From NCBI GenBank assembly GCA_022606425.2, contig JAHDVF020000177.1:930001-994000 (forward strand): a DNA stretch of 64,000 bases. Reading direction: 5' to 3'. Below, one piece after another: positions 49,101-55,395 of the stretch; position 1 is the first letter of the stretch, and every line of letters starts with the position of its first letter. The position numbers and the translations under genes were made by a program. The notes under the pieces were generated by a model that saw only the letters and a list, made by a program, of their open reading frames with translations, had not been told where the DNA came from and ran no database searches. Origin of the DNA: Lepidostoma basale (taxonomy: Eukaryota > Arthropoda > Insecta > Trichoptera > Lepidostomatidae).

Positions 49101-52100
49101 ACAATTAAGTTCACGGGGTTCCGATACAATGAGGGTCTTTGCCTTTTTAAGTAAAAGTTTTTCCATTGTCGCTCGACTTCACATGGAATCCTACCATCGT
49201 GGACATAAAATTTTATATTGAGCAACATTGTAGCATCAACTTCCAGTACGGTTCCTTATTTGGGTATCAATGAGGGCAATTTTTCCACAGTTCTTTACCG
49301 ACACGGTAGACCGACCTTTTGAGTATATCCGATCTCTAAATTTTCGATTATTCGCAAAAAAAATTTTTTTTTAAGAATTCTACCCTTTTGCCAGTCTCAT
49401 AACTAAAAATTGTCTCAATCTTTTTTTAATAAACTTATTACATATAATACATATTGTTGAATTCTTAATAAATATTAAAATTACACTGACAAATTAAGAT
49501 GAAATTTTTATTTTTATTTTATTAATTAAAAAACATTTTTTCCACGTTCGAAAAATAAACTCAAAAGTAGAAAAAACAGTATTTTAATTAATAATGTCTT
49601 TATGGAATTCCACAGTGTTAAAGATAAATTTTATTTTTATTTTTGTAAGGGTAGCTATTCACAATTTCAAACCAGTGTTCACAATTCAAAAAAAACATTA
49701 AGAAATATTCCCTCGCAATGAATGTACAATGAAAAACATTTGGATAATAGTAAATGGCATATTTTATGCAATTTTGTTATCTCTAGGCCTGTTTGCGTGT
49801 GCACAGCTAATAATTGTATTCCTCTGTTGCTCAAATTTGAATAGGTATGAAGCCACTGATATGCTGCTATATCGGTCCGCGCTTTCGGCCTCCGTGATGA
49901 CGGGGCTGCCCAACGTGCGGGACTACATATACCAGTACAGGGAAGGGCTCATGGAGGAAAAGAGACGCCTGCTCGCTGCCACCGCCGCGCGTCAGCCGCC
50001 CGCCCGGACACCGCTGCCTGATGTGAGTCAACAATTCTGAATATACATCACCACCAACATCAACTGACATGTCAACAATTCTGGATCAATGTCACCTTCA
50101 TCATCAGCTGACATCAACATCACCACCAATATCAACTGACATGTCAACAATTCTGAATCAATTCCACCATCATCATCGACTGACATATCATATGTCGACA
50201 ATTCTGAGTCAATGTCACCTTCATCATCAACTGATATCATCAACATCATCACCAACATCAAGTGATATGTCAACAATTCTGAATCAATGTTACCTTCATC
50301 ATAAACTCATATGTCAACAATTCTGAATAAACGTCACCACCAACATCATCTGACATGTCAAATATTCTGAATCGATTCCACCATTATCATAAACTGACAT
50401 GTCAACAATTCTGAATCAACTCCACCATCATCATCAACTAACATTTCAAAAATTCTCAAGCAATGTCACCATCATCATCAACTGACATGTCAACAATTCA
50501 GAATCATCTCCACCATCATCATCGACTGACATATCAATAATTCTGTCACTATCATCATCAGCTGCCATGTCAAAGATACATCTTGAGTTTATTTTAGAAG
50601 CTCTTTTAAAACACAATTTTTAAATATAGATGAGTGTCTAAGTTATCGGGCACTCTTGTGGTAAATCATCACAACCATCATCCCGACCAACAAACCTACT
50701 TCTTCTTCTTCAATTTGATCGTGAGATTTGTATTTTCGGAATTTGCCTGAAATATATGTTACCATTCATTAATTTAAATTAAAATCGAAAACGTTCATTT
50801 TGAGCCGTTAACTTTTTACACGGAGAAAGAATTAAGTTAAAAACGGTGTAAAAGATATTTACAATTCTTTAAAAAATTCTTCAATACTTTATTTTGTAAA
50901 TAAGGATACTAATTAAGTTGGTACATTTCTGAAATTATCAATTTATAATTGTTGGGTAAGTCGCTGATTGATGCTGTAAAAACTTTCGATAATGAACATG
51001 GCGTTGCTGCACGTTTAAAATATTAATTTAATTAGTTAAACGATAAAGCTCTTTCGTGTACGAAGATATTTTGTGAATAAAGTGAAAGTAGAAGAAAAAG
51101 TATATTAAATGTGGTCAATCAGTGTTGACGCATGCAAAAAATGATGTGAGGTGTCAATACTGCTGATTTCCTTATAATCCGACGCCATTATTAATTAGGG
51201 GAGCTTTATAATGTCCCTGAATTGCTTTCCACTGTATGAAAAATATTTAGCATGAATTAGTTTCAAATTAATAGAAGTTATTATTTTTATAATTTCAATT
51301 TCTGCTTTAGCATAAATGTGCGTTTTTTTTAGTTAAAAGCACAATGGCCAAATTCGTTACCAACTGTCAAACAATAATAGTGGAGTATTAATAAATCAAA
51401 TAATATAGAATATAATCAAATAATATAGACCTAAAACTGAGAATACTTCTCATCAAGACCTATGTATGGAGTATCTTGATATACGAATCCGAAAGAGATA
51501 AACGGAGACTAGAGGCTTTTGAGATGTGGTTCTATAGAAGACTATTAGGAATTTCCTGGAGAGACCACATCACGAATGAGAAGGTTCTTCAAAGAATTGA
51601 AGGAGGAAGGCACCTGCTCAGGACCTTGTCCGAAAGGCGTGCAAGATGGATCGGCCATATAATATATGCCATAATGCCATAATGGAGGGTATGACCGAGG
51701 GGACCAACTCTAGGGGACGCCCACGCCGAGAGTACCTGGAGGACCTGTTGGTGGGCGTGTGCTGCTCATCATATGCAGATTTCAAAAGAGCCGCACAAGA
51801 CAGGGAAGAATGGAAGAGAACTAACTAACTAATTTACCATCACGCCGTCTCCCCGGAGGGGTAGGCAGAAAGAATGGAACGCCACACCGTTCTGTCCTGA
51901 CATACGTCTCTCGCTTCCTCTACATTCATACATCTTGTCATGCACGCACGTCGTTTTTTCCGACTCCTCACGTGACCGACATTCAATATTTGATTGATTT
52001 GATCGTGCCACGTTTTCCTCGGCCTTCCTCTATTTCTAGCTCCGTTCACGCCGTTTACATATACCTTCTTTACCATTCTGTCTTCACTCATTCTTTCCAT

Positions 52101-52553
52101 GTGTCCAAACCATCTTAATGACCCTTTCCTTATTTTGTTCATAACACTTTCATTCGCACCACATTCACTTCTTATACTTGCATTTGTCACTCTATCATAT
52201 ACAGATTTGTCACACATTCGTCTTAGAGATCTCATTTCTACTGCATTTATTCTACTTTCATCCTTCTTTTGCCAGTTCCATGTTTCACTTCCAATGGAAG
52301 AGAAGAATAGAAGAAATTGCTGCAAACCAATCCCAGGATTGAAACATTCTAACTAATAATTAATAAATACCACATATTAAAAATAAATAGAATAATTTGA
52401 AATTATATTTTGGCGATTAAATTGAAACTGTCCTAATCTGCCTCTGTCCAAAACTGACTCCTTCTTCCCTAACTATTATTATTTATTCTCTTGCAGTTTC
52501 AGCCCATGGAAGAGAACGACAATGCAGCAGCGGAAGATCGCGAAATACCTTAG
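26617..52553 (+). CDS. KLHL10: Kelch-like protein 10 (BTB-BACK-Kelch), ten exons
   Basis: Substrate adaptor for a Cullin-3 RING ubiquitin ligase. In flies and mammals the family member KLHL10 acts in the testis during spermatid maturation. The exons 26617-26828, 29481-29732, 37612-37876, 40028-40279, 41575-41721, 43479-43671, 44808-44953, 47564-47781, 49845-50022 and 52497-52553 total 1,920 nt (639 residues plus stop). All nine junctions use GT/AG and keep frame. Visible domains: BTB about 40-150 (LCDAVI, HRAILSASSSYF), BACK about 155-270, and six Kelch repeats with Gly-Gly pairs at 304, 353, 400, 447, 494 and 541. The C-terminal tail from about 590 is basic, then Pro-rich and acidic. Mammalian KLHL10 is a little shorter (about 608). 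Exons are GC-rich in AT-rich surroundings. No frameshift or internal stop was seen, so the gene looks functional. Assignment to KLHL10 rather than another Kelch-like protein rests on the closely matching Kelch motifs, such as LFAIGGWSGGSPT. Confidence 0.92.
26845..27805 (-). mobile_element. CR1/L2-type LINE 3' end in KLHL10 intron 1
   Basis: The minus-strand C-terminal segment (27594-27790: TNFGNRPFAVAGPSAWNNLP, FRSKLKTNIFHISYP) is followed by a 3' UTR ending in CACCTCAAGGGCGC at 26904-26917 and an (ATT)n-like tail. The UTR is split at 26930 by a foldback element. Closely related to 18925-19372. Confidence 0.8.
26930..27518. mobile_element. TTAA-flanked foldback element
   Basis: Long inverted arms, 26934-27084 and 27329-27514, begin TTAAGGTAGTAGTCTGGTA and its complement, and both contain an (ATT)n tract and AATTTAGGATGTTTTT. 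TTAA is present at both borders (26930-26933 and 27515-27518), the piggyBac-type target. There is no coding sequence in the 245-bp centre. The left arm has lost about 35 bp relative to the right. Confidence 0.8.
27965..28180. repeat. Foldback element, CTTCTAGAA family
   Basis: An inverted pair GGGAATGACATGTTTCGCC / GCGAAACATGTCATTCCC (28001-28090) is followed by GACGTTTCCATTCATATTA and GGAGTTTTACATAATTG. Left flank fragments include TTTCCTAGAAGTTTAAT. Confidence 0.7.
28255..28425 (-). mobile_element. LINE fragment, second lineage
   Basis: Matches the minus-strand pattern also seen at 63210-63400: CTTCTCCACGTGTTCCTGTC, then GAATGTCATCGGACCATCGT and GGGGGGTCTCCCTCTGTTT. Confidence 0.6.
28550..29390. 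other. Intron 1 remainder, unclassified possible repeat
   Basis: Bases 28830-29220 are less AT-rich than typical intron (CTGGGTGTATTCAG, GGCGCCTTACGACG) and end before AATAAATAAATAAAA at about 29370. It may be the 3' end of a non-LTR element on the + strand, but no coding segment was recognised. Confidence 0.25.
29481..29732 (+). CDS. KLHL10: KLHL10 exon 2 (rest of BTB)
   Basis: Acceptor TTCCAAG; the first base completes Leu71. It reads ALFTTTL, then LLIEYAYVRKVTITQANVHG and LLVAADYLCFLDVLQLCCDY, the end of the BTB fold and entry to BACK. The donor is AG|GTGAGA and leaves two bases for the next exon. Confidence 0.92.
29925..30430 (-). mobile_element. Jockey/CR1-like LINE 3' end
   Basis: Shares TTCTGCATGCTGGGAGATAA and ACAGTCTGTGCTGACG with the fragment at 19860-19910, and starts with a 3' UTR like TCAGTTTATTTTCTCAAAAT. 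A shorter relative lies at 37065-37215. Confidence 0.6.
30431..30497 (+). mobile_element. RTE-like LINE terminus only
   Basis: The last 50 bp of the family (GGTCCATTTTTTCTACCTAC, CTTCGGCGAGACGGCGTGAT) plus a GTTA tail. A severely 5'-truncated insertion. Confidence 0.7.
30500..30655. repeat. Foldback element, CTTCTAGAA family
   Basis: The inverted pair GTGAATGACACGTTTCACC / GCGAAACATGTCATTCAC is followed by AAAACTTCTAGAAAACAGAC and TTTTCATTCGTATTAATTAT. Bases 30660-31480 have nothing recognised apart from a GGAGTTTTACATCGTTG remnant at 31168. Confidence 0.7.
31480..31730 (-). mobile_element. RTE-like LINE 3' end, old
   Basis: The minus-strand terminus starts at ACCATCACGCTGTTTCC (31483) and extends to GAACGCACGGATGATGAA. 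Heavily mutated, with the GTTA tail lost. Confidence 0.6.
31900..32215 (-). pseudogene. LINE C-terminal fragment, third lineage
   Basis: The minus-strand frame 31907-32164 reads LEMWLHRRLLWNSWTDILVV, then VGRELLSDVKARKLAYLGHI and LRNEKYNLL. It is the same lineage as the + fragments at 51420-51830 and 59440-59760. Confidence 0.7.
32730..33195. mobile_element. TA-flanked MITE, copy 1
   Basis: The ends GGGCTCGGATT and inverted GGGCTCGGAATT are flanked by TA on both sides (32728-32729, 33196-33197). The interior matches 56264-57258 in reverse orientation over several blocks (ACCACAGGTGAAAATTTTCA; TTTTGAAAGTGAAGCCCAG). No coding capacity. Confidence 0.75.
33540..33743 (+). mobile_element. RTE-like LINE 3' end, interrupted by Transib
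   Basis: A short 5'-truncated copy reads VNGTRNIGKPKKSWYDKINQ and on to the terminal CTACCCATTCAGGGAGACG. The last bases of the family terminus, GGCGTGATGGTTAGTTAG, continue at 36739-36756 after the transposon. Confidence 0.85.
33739..33743 (+). repeat. 5-bp target duplication AGACG, left
   Basis: AGACG immediately precedes the Transib end and is repeated at 36734-36738. Removing the transposon and one copy restores the normal RTE terminus, which proves the insertion boundaries. Confidence 0.95.
33744..34449 (+). repeat. Left 706-bp inverted arm of Transib
   Basis: Matches the complement of 36028-36733 with only a handful of differences. It includes the terminal heptamer, an AT-rich subterminal zone and the first two to three of the 110-bp internal repeats. 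A 72-codon frame at 34007-34225 is repeated in the other arm and is not thought to be a gene. Confidence 0.92.
34255..34650 (+). repeat. About four subterminal 110-bp imperfect repeats
   Basis: Successive units share ATGAATCAT, AATTTCCTGCA, GAATTATAT or GGATTATAT, and GAACAAAT or GCAACAAAT at similar spacing, with progressive divergence. They lie between the terminus and the transposase start, where repeated binding or regulatory sites would be expected, but no function is shown. Confidence 0.7.
34646..34654 (+). promoter_or_regulatory. TATA box of the transposase gene
   Basis: TATATAAAA lies 96 bases before the transposase ATG, a plausible core promoter at the normal distance for a short 5' UTR. 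It is based on the motif alone. Confidence 0.45.
34750..36027 (+). pseudogene. Transib/RAG1-like transposase, truncated and frameshifted
   Basis: A frame of 319 codons (34750-35709) opens with MTRFGTHMDIYTFL. It holds KPFADLGNKQKKRR, LTTSLDLSKWKYLTLRAAMS, YHKLLEAKKRCYPDAKDVEI and LQALLDLTIQKIL, a pattern I associate with large RAG1/Transib-like transposases. Near 35670 the frame shifts. The next part reads GSSTQSNYRHKSELTQ, VFMTSLVPLKLESNN and WENPKPSSTFYCRPIKFQF, a stop interrupts it, and another frame gives THELHMTMIDGKV. The coding sequence then runs straight into the right arm at 36028. The C-terminal third, which would carry the last catalytic acid, is missing, and the first catalytic Asp expected before GSS is not readable. 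Family assignment is from memory of the motifs plus the element's ends. Confidence 0.75.
36028..36733 (-). repeat. Right 706-bp inverted arm of Transib
   Basis: Inverted copy of the left arm, ending in CCACTGTG. It joins the transposase coding sequence without any spacer, so it replaced the original right end. Confidence 0.92.
36734..36760 (+). mobile_element. Target duplication and RTE terminus right of Transib
   Basis: AGACG (36734-36738) is the second target copy. GGCGTGATGGTTAGTTAG follows, completing the RTE-like copy that starts at 33540. Confidence 0.9.
36761..37290. other. Intron 2 remainder: AT-rich, LINE remnants
   Basis: Bases 36890-37000 contain a small palindrome of ATAATATTATAAA words. 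Bases 37065-37215 resemble the jockey-like 3' end at 29925 (TCAGTTTATTTTATCAACAG, CATGAGAGATGG). At 37240-37283 a decayed RTE terminus ends in GATGGTTAGTTAG. Confidence 0.45.
37612..37876 (+). CDS. KLHL10: KLHL10 exon 3 (BACK domain)
   Basis: Acceptor CTTGTCTCAG; the first base completes Arg155. It reads QYFCRDLERAARRHALRHFV, then EEVRALLAEDELNARSEEAV and WDAALRWVQHD, the canonical BACK signature. Very GC-rich. Ends in phase 0 at CAG|GTCCGT. Confidence 0.92.
37960..38515 (-). mobile_element. RTE-like LINE 3' part in KLHL10 intron 3
   Basis: Minus-strand copy from CTAACTAACCATCACGG (37962) through the RPRKTWHDQINQ, HMER and QKKDES segments to about 38515. One of the longer copies, with small indels. 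Confidence 0.8.
38580..39125 (+). pseudogene. CR1/L2-type LINE C-terminal fragment
   Basis: Broken frames read a YCNGMYAGLP-like segment, FNAAARLIMG and HITPHLKELYWH, then NTASFYDRAFSVAGPLA. This is the same order as residues in the element at 757-2058. Frameshifts and stops are frequent. Confidence 0.7.
39485..39645 (+). mobile_element. RTE-like LINE 3' end, internally deleted
   Basis: Reads RGKRGTIK-type GRPRKTWHDQ remnants, then jumps to the terminal CAGGCAAGAAAAGTGTGGCA and CTACCCCTTCGGAGAAACGG, ending in GTTA repeats at 39640. Confidence 0.65.
39690..39805. repeat. CTGACGA...CGAAACC hairpin motif
   Basis: ACCGGTTTCGGTTATATGTG on one side and CCTGACGAAGTTACGG...CTCTCGAAACCGATCGG on the other form a partial inverted repeat around AGAGATCG. 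Similar to the motifs near 40.6, 42.7, 43.1 and 53.4 kb. Confidence 0.45.
40028..40279 (+). CDS. KLHL10: KLHL10 exon 4 (end of BACK, Kelch 1)
   Basis: Acceptor TATTCAG, phase 0. Residues 244-327 cover the end of the BACK domain and the first blade, LFAIGGWSGGSPTAFIETYD to ADRWIK. The donor is AAG|GTGATA. Confidence 0.92.
40490..40730. repeat. Foldback element split by a LINE end
   Basis: The left part TTTGTGTCTCCGACCGG (40498) and the right part CCGGTCGAAGACACAAAT (40699) are inverted copies, both with GATGGCAGCGAGCT. Between them lies a CR1/L2-type terminus (about 40555-40635, AGCGCCATTTTTATGAATTA and CTCAAGGGCGC). Confidence 0.6.
41095..41400. other. Intron 4 LINE 3' UTR remnant
   Basis: TTCATTTATTTATTTAGG (41123) followed by AT-rich sequence resembles the minus-strand tail of the jockey-like copy at 46100, but no coding part was found. 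The rest of intron 4 shows nothing. Confidence 0.3.
41575..41721 (+). CDS. KLHL10: KLHL10 exon 5 (Kelch 2)
   Basis: Acceptor TTTGCTCAAG, phase 0 on both sides (residues 328-376). It has PRAYHGTAV and YVIGGFDGSDYFNSCRCFD, then KTWKE. The donor is GAG|GTAAAC. Confidence 0.92.
42600..42790. repeat. Foldback element in intron 5
   Basis: CGCCGGAGCTTCTTCAGGGT and its inverted partner CTGACGAAGCTCCGGCGG (42644-42688) form a hairpin. The flank TATCAAATTAAGTGG resembles the neighbouring element at 43009. Bases 41722-42600 are otherwise empty. Confidence 0.65.
43009..43198. repeat. Foldback element, near-perfect arms
   Basis: Left arm 43009-43079 (CTAGTTTTTACACCACTTTA ... CAGGGTTACAAAAT) and right arm 43120-43198 are inverted copies. 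The right arm carries CTGACGAAGTTCCGGCTGG before CAAAACCGG. The loop is about 40 bp. No coding sequence. Confidence 0.8.
43479..43671 (+). CDS. KLHL10: KLHL10 exon 6 (Kelch 3)
   Basis: Acceptor GTGCCTCAG. It reads VAPMNARRCYVSVAVVG, YAMGGYDGHHRQRSAERYC and NQWSLVPSMNAQRSDASACT. The exon ends one base into codon 441 at G|GTGAGA. Confidence 0.92.
43672..44807. other. KLHL10 intron 6, no recognised insertion
   Basis: AT-rich intron of 1,136 bp. Reading both strands gave no LINE, SINE or inverted-repeat signal. A 73-codon minus frame near 44339-44560 is not recognised. Confidence 0.5.
44808..44953 (+). CDS. KLHL10: KLHL10 exon 7 (Kelch 4)
   Basis: Acceptor ATTTGCAAG; the first two bases complete Gly441. 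It reads KIYITGGFNGQDCMSSVEVY, NQWTNIAPMNYRRSGVSCIS and YHGK. The donor is AAG|GTGAGT, phase 0. Confidence 0.92.
45690..45830. repeat. Foldback element, CTTCTAGAA family
   Basis: Left arm AAATGAAAAGGTCTGTCTAT and right arm CTTCTAGAATACAGACG, TTTTCATTCGTAC, around a short centre with TTTTTGATAATACCTTA. Bases 44954-45690 of intron 7 hold nothing recognised. Confidence 0.65.
46085..47040 (-). mobile_element. Jockey/CR1-like LINE 3' end
   Basis: A minus-strand frame of about 200 codons (46425-47030) reads LKSLYCALVRPHLEYASVVW, ESVQHRFLRKIGRMLRL, then LLNISPLVDRRNKNDLISFF and ends KYRPPSNP. Its 3' UTR ends in (AAAT)n at 46100-46132. It lacks the RT palm, so it is 5'-truncated. A 16-base duplication (TCTATTGATAAAGCCCAG words near 46950-46980) interrupts the first codons. 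It lies in KLHL10 intron 7. Confidence 0.8.
47325..47400 (+). repeat. CTGACGATGGAGG...CGAAACATGTGG motif
   Basis: A single-arm relative of the foldback motifs, 200 bp before KLHL10 exon 8. CCTGACGATGGAGGAGG and CGTCCGAAACATGTGG lie at 47328-47361. GTAACACCCGTTGACGCCAA upstream (47205) resembles the hairpin at 9488. Confidence 0.4.
47564..47781 (+). CDS. KLHL10: KLHL10 exon 8 (Kelch 5 and start of Kelch 6)
   Basis: Acceptor TTCATTTTTAG. It reads VYVIGGFNGVSRMASGEVFE, then PDMYNQRSNFAIEVIDDMIF and AIGGFNGVTTTPHVECYDER. The exon ends inside codon 562 (TG|GTAAAG). Reading on without splicing meets a TAA at once. Confidence 0.92.
47800..48115 (+). mobile_element. LINE fragments in KLHL10 intron 8
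   Basis: A minimal RTE terminus on the minus strand (47803-47835) is followed by a second-lineage fragment on + (about 47915-48110: KVTEVALKMGKLKWR, RRVGRLPARWTDDLKRIAG, MDRGRWRA), near-identical in wording to 15785-16025. Confidence 0.7.
48120..48605 (-). pseudogene. RTE-clade LINE fragment, different family
   Basis: Minus-strand frames read KWRNLSGVFCNKPMSVHVKG and KVYKATVVSAMTYG, the segment after the RT thumb in BovB-like RTE elements, followed by a LRRM-like terminus at 48345. Bases 48620-49840 are AT-rich with nothing recognised. Confidence 0.65.
49845..50022 (+). CDS. KLHL10: KLHL10 exon 9 (end of Kelch 6, C-terminal tail)
   Basis: Acceptor TTTGAATAG; the first base completes Trp562. 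It reads YEATDMLLYRSALSASVMTG and LPNVRDYIYQYREG, then a basic and Pro-rich tail (EEKRRLL, RQPPARTPLPD). The donor GAT|GTGAGT lies within the first unit of a 44-bp minisatellite. Confidence 0.9.
50023..50575 (+). repeat. 44-bp minisatellite at a KLHL10 splice donor
   Basis: About a dozen units of roughly 44 bp (CTGACATGTCAACAATTCTG, AATCAATGTCACC, ATCATCATCAA), some truncated. The first unit includes the splice donor of exon 9 (GTGAGTCAACAATTCTGAAT). Short frames across it are tandem-repeat artefacts. Bases 50580-51415 show nothing else. Confidence 0.85.
51420..51830 (+). pseudogene. LINE C-terminal fragment, third lineage
   Basis: Frames read LRILLIKTYVWSILIYES, RLEAFEMWFYRRLLGISWRD, SERRARWIGHII, then NSRGRPRREYLEDLLVG and AAQDREEWKRTN with a stop. 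One frameshift near 51670. 5'-truncated, with an RTE copy inserted in opposite orientation at its end. Confidence 0.75.
51826..52312 (-). mobile_element. RTE-like LINE 3' end, almost intact frame
   Basis: The minus-strand frame 51840-52325 is open for 161 codons from ETWNWQKKDESRINAVEMRS through SLRWFGHMERMSEDRMVKKV, RGRPRKTWHDQINQILNVGH and CMNVEEARDVCQDRTVW to AYPSGETA, stop. It is the best-preserved terminus of the family in the window and lies in KLHL10 intron 9. 5'-truncated. Confidence 0.88.
52497..52553 (+). CDS. KLHL10: KLHL10 exon 10 (last 18 codons and stop)
   Basis: Acceptor CTCTTGCAG with a good pyrimidine tract, phase 0. It codes a short acidic end (FQPMEENDNAAAEDREIP) and TAG at 52551. 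This small exon is the least certain part of the model because divergent Kelch-like C-termini are hard to verify by eye. Confidence 0.7.
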   Translation, partial: FQPMEENDNAAAEDREIP

Positions 52554-52701
52554 AGACAACTGAATTAACCAAACATTTTACGGCTCTCCAAACAGGCATT
52601 TCCAAACGTGTATTTATTCGCAGTTACGTGTGACGTACAGATAACTATGAGGTGACTGATATATTGACATACACATAGAATTATATAGATTGGTATATAT
52701 A

Positions 52702-52759
52702 AATAAACATGTGATGAACTCGTAAAAAATATCGCCTTATACTATGTAAATAAAATAAA
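52702..52759 (+). promoter_or_regulatory. KLHL10: Candidate poly(A) signals for KLHL10
   Basis: AATAAA hexamers occur at 52702-52707, 52749-52754 and 52754-52759, about 150-210 bases after the stop codon. The region is AT-rich, so chance hexamers are possible. The remaining DNA to 53555 shows no other feature. Confidence 0.5.
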
Positions 52760-53559
52760 TTACACCAATATCCACATTGAGATGATGTAATTCTTATATA
52801 CTTAAAATATATCTATACATAATAATTTATCTTTACAATTCTTGCATGTTATTCAGTTATCTGTGCGGCACAAATTTAAATTAATTTTATACAAAACGTT
52901 ATTTTTATTGAATGTGGAAAAACAAGGAAACAATTTAATACAACGCTTGTACTTTTTATTCTTAGATGTATTTATTAAATTTTATATTTCGATACGACAT
53001 TATAGTATATTTTTGGAAGATTGTATAAATTTTAATAATGTATGCAATAAAATAAATAAAACGTTCTCATGACTATTATTTTTGTGTTACTTTAAAAAAC
53101 AAGTTTGTTAATATAATATTAAAAATAATTCTTATCAAGTTCAGGTGTAGTTAGATAAAAATATTAGGTCACAGAGGTTTTTTTTATAAATTAACCATAT
53201 TCAGTTGTTATTAAGTACACAGTTGATACATTGCGGGCTTGATAATAATACAAGGGAATTCGAAATTTGGTTATTATAAAGATGTTTAAATTTTCCTATA
53301 TATTTCAGTCTCACCCAAAGCTATTCTCCTATAATAAGAATAAAAAAAAAACTTAAATGTTTGTGTCATTGACCGGTTTCGGCAGCTCGCTGCTAGCTTC
53401 TGATCTTACTATTATATGCAAGAAACATACAACTTAATTTCTTTGTATACAGTACTCAAGGACACTAATGGATTGAGCACGAACGAACCAATGAACGTCA
53501 TTTTCTTAGAATAGCGAATTATGAGTTTTGCTTATGTATTGATTATTTATTATTATTAT

Positions 53560-53734
53560 AACTAACTAACTAACTAACCATCACGCCATTTCGCCGGAGG
53601 GATAGGCATAGAAGATGGATCGCCACAACGCTCTGTCCTGGAATACCTCTCGGGCTTCCTCTACATTCATACATCGTACCATGCACGCACGTCAATTATT
53701 CTGACTTCGTATGTGACCGCCTTTTATTAATTTA

Positions 53735-53745
<11 letters not shown>
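53560..53745 (-). mobile_element. RTE-like LINE terminus
   Basis: TAACTAACTAACTAACCATC at 53561 begins a minus-strand terminus that breaks off at about 53740, where an ATT microsatellite takes over. Confidence 0.75.
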
Positions 53746-53940
<195 letters not shown>

Positions 53941-54649
53941 GTGTCAATCACGTTATAGCACCCAACAGGGTTCTAGGGAGTCGTTCTAGGAGACATTTTT
54001 AGCACTCTATATCATCACAATAGAAAAAATACTAATATAGGGAACAAATGAGGAATAAAGTGAACAAAACATAGCTTTACATGTATTACTATAAAATTAA
54101 TCATCTTATGCGATATATTAACACTATTTCAACCACAATTTTACTTAGTTTTAAAAAGGTATTCAACATTCAATCCGAACTTTTTTTATTATCTCAGAAG
54201 TAATTATTTTTTTGTATTTTTCTATTGTCATTTAATGTATGTCATTTACAGTTTTGTTCACAGAGTTACCTAGTTATATTATTGAGCCCACAATGTATAG
54301 TAGGTTTCATAAAAATGTGGAAAGAATACGAGATTTAAAATATAATACAACGTACGGTTTTTAACAAATATTCGACTTTTTTAGCGACAAGACTCGATCT
54401 CATTATAACCGCCATTTCGAATCTTCAAAAAGCGTAACTAAAAGCGTTTCTTGACATTTTCTTGCCATTGGCAACGCCACAAGTCACCGGGTAAATACGA
54501 TGAAACAAGAGGAATTATTTTGACAGCACGCATACAAGTGCTCGAAGGTACCCGGGTCTCGATATCGGGTGACCGCTATGTACGGTATACGGGTATCGGT
54601 TATGGGGGTACTCGCCACTCGTGTCCGCGCTGCAATCTCAACAGGGTTG

Positions 54650-55110
54650 ACACTACGACTCATGGATTCCTCTTCTTCTTCTTCTCATCCTTATAGACCT
54701 TTGGTCTGTTCCTGAAATCAGGCTGGCCTCTCTTGGGAGGTTGACCCCCAACTATCTCTCCTAAAACTACTGAACATTATTCTTATTCAACGAGATCGGG
54801 TGATCTGTTGTCTCGGAATTCACCACCTTTTACGATGCGGAAGACCCGCTATCTCTTCATATTTTGGGTGGCCTGTCAGATAGGCGTTGGCCTGGTGGTA
54901 TCCCATTTGCAGCAATGTATGCAATTCTGAGTATCCATACGATTTACATAGTTTCTCCAAAATTGTTTCCTCGTTCTGTTTCATCCTACAATGCCTCAGT
55001 ATTACAGATTTTCCTTATTTCTGTATTTTCACTTTGCCTAATTTTTTTGATTTCTGCAATGGCGCGAAGAGTTTTCATCTCTTAGGTTCTGATAAGATTT
55101 TTAGTTTTAT
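54650..55110. other. Unclassified, possibly repetitive segment
   Basis: A stretch with TTCTTCTTCTTCTC, CTGAAATCAGGCTGGCCTC and GGTGGCCTGTCAGATAGG. Two overlapping short frames are unrecognised. It could be a LINE 3' region from a family without another copy here. Confidence 0.2.
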
Positions 55111-55294
55111 TCGCTACAAAATTCTATTCACGAATAAGTGGATCGTTTATAATTTAAAAGCTTGGTTGTTGGTGAGAAAGACCGCTTGTTTACTGATCCA
55201 GAAAATGTAGGTTCGTTTCTTATAATAATACGATCCAACTCCTTCTGCGAAATACTGAGGTTTTTTATTTGTACTATATAAAATCCACTGATTA

Positions 55295-55395
55295 TTGTCT
55301 TTCTGCCGGTTTCAGCAGCTCGATGCCATCTTGCCACCAGAAAATGACAGCGAGCTGCCGAAAATGATTTTTTACAATTTATTTTTATTTTTATT
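55295..55395. repeat. Hairpin with CGAGCT/GATGGC words
   Basis: TGCCGGTTTCAGCAGCTCG and GACAGCGAGCTGCCGAAAA flank GATGCCATCTTGCCACC, a small foldback related to 40490-40730 and to 53370-53405. Bases 55400-56260 have no other feature except a GGAGTTTTACATCATTGTTC remnant at 55820. Confidence 0.5.

Noticed and set aside
50028..50326. Repeated His/Ser/Thr-rich frames on both strands
   Set aside because: Translation of the 44-bp minisatellite in intron 9.
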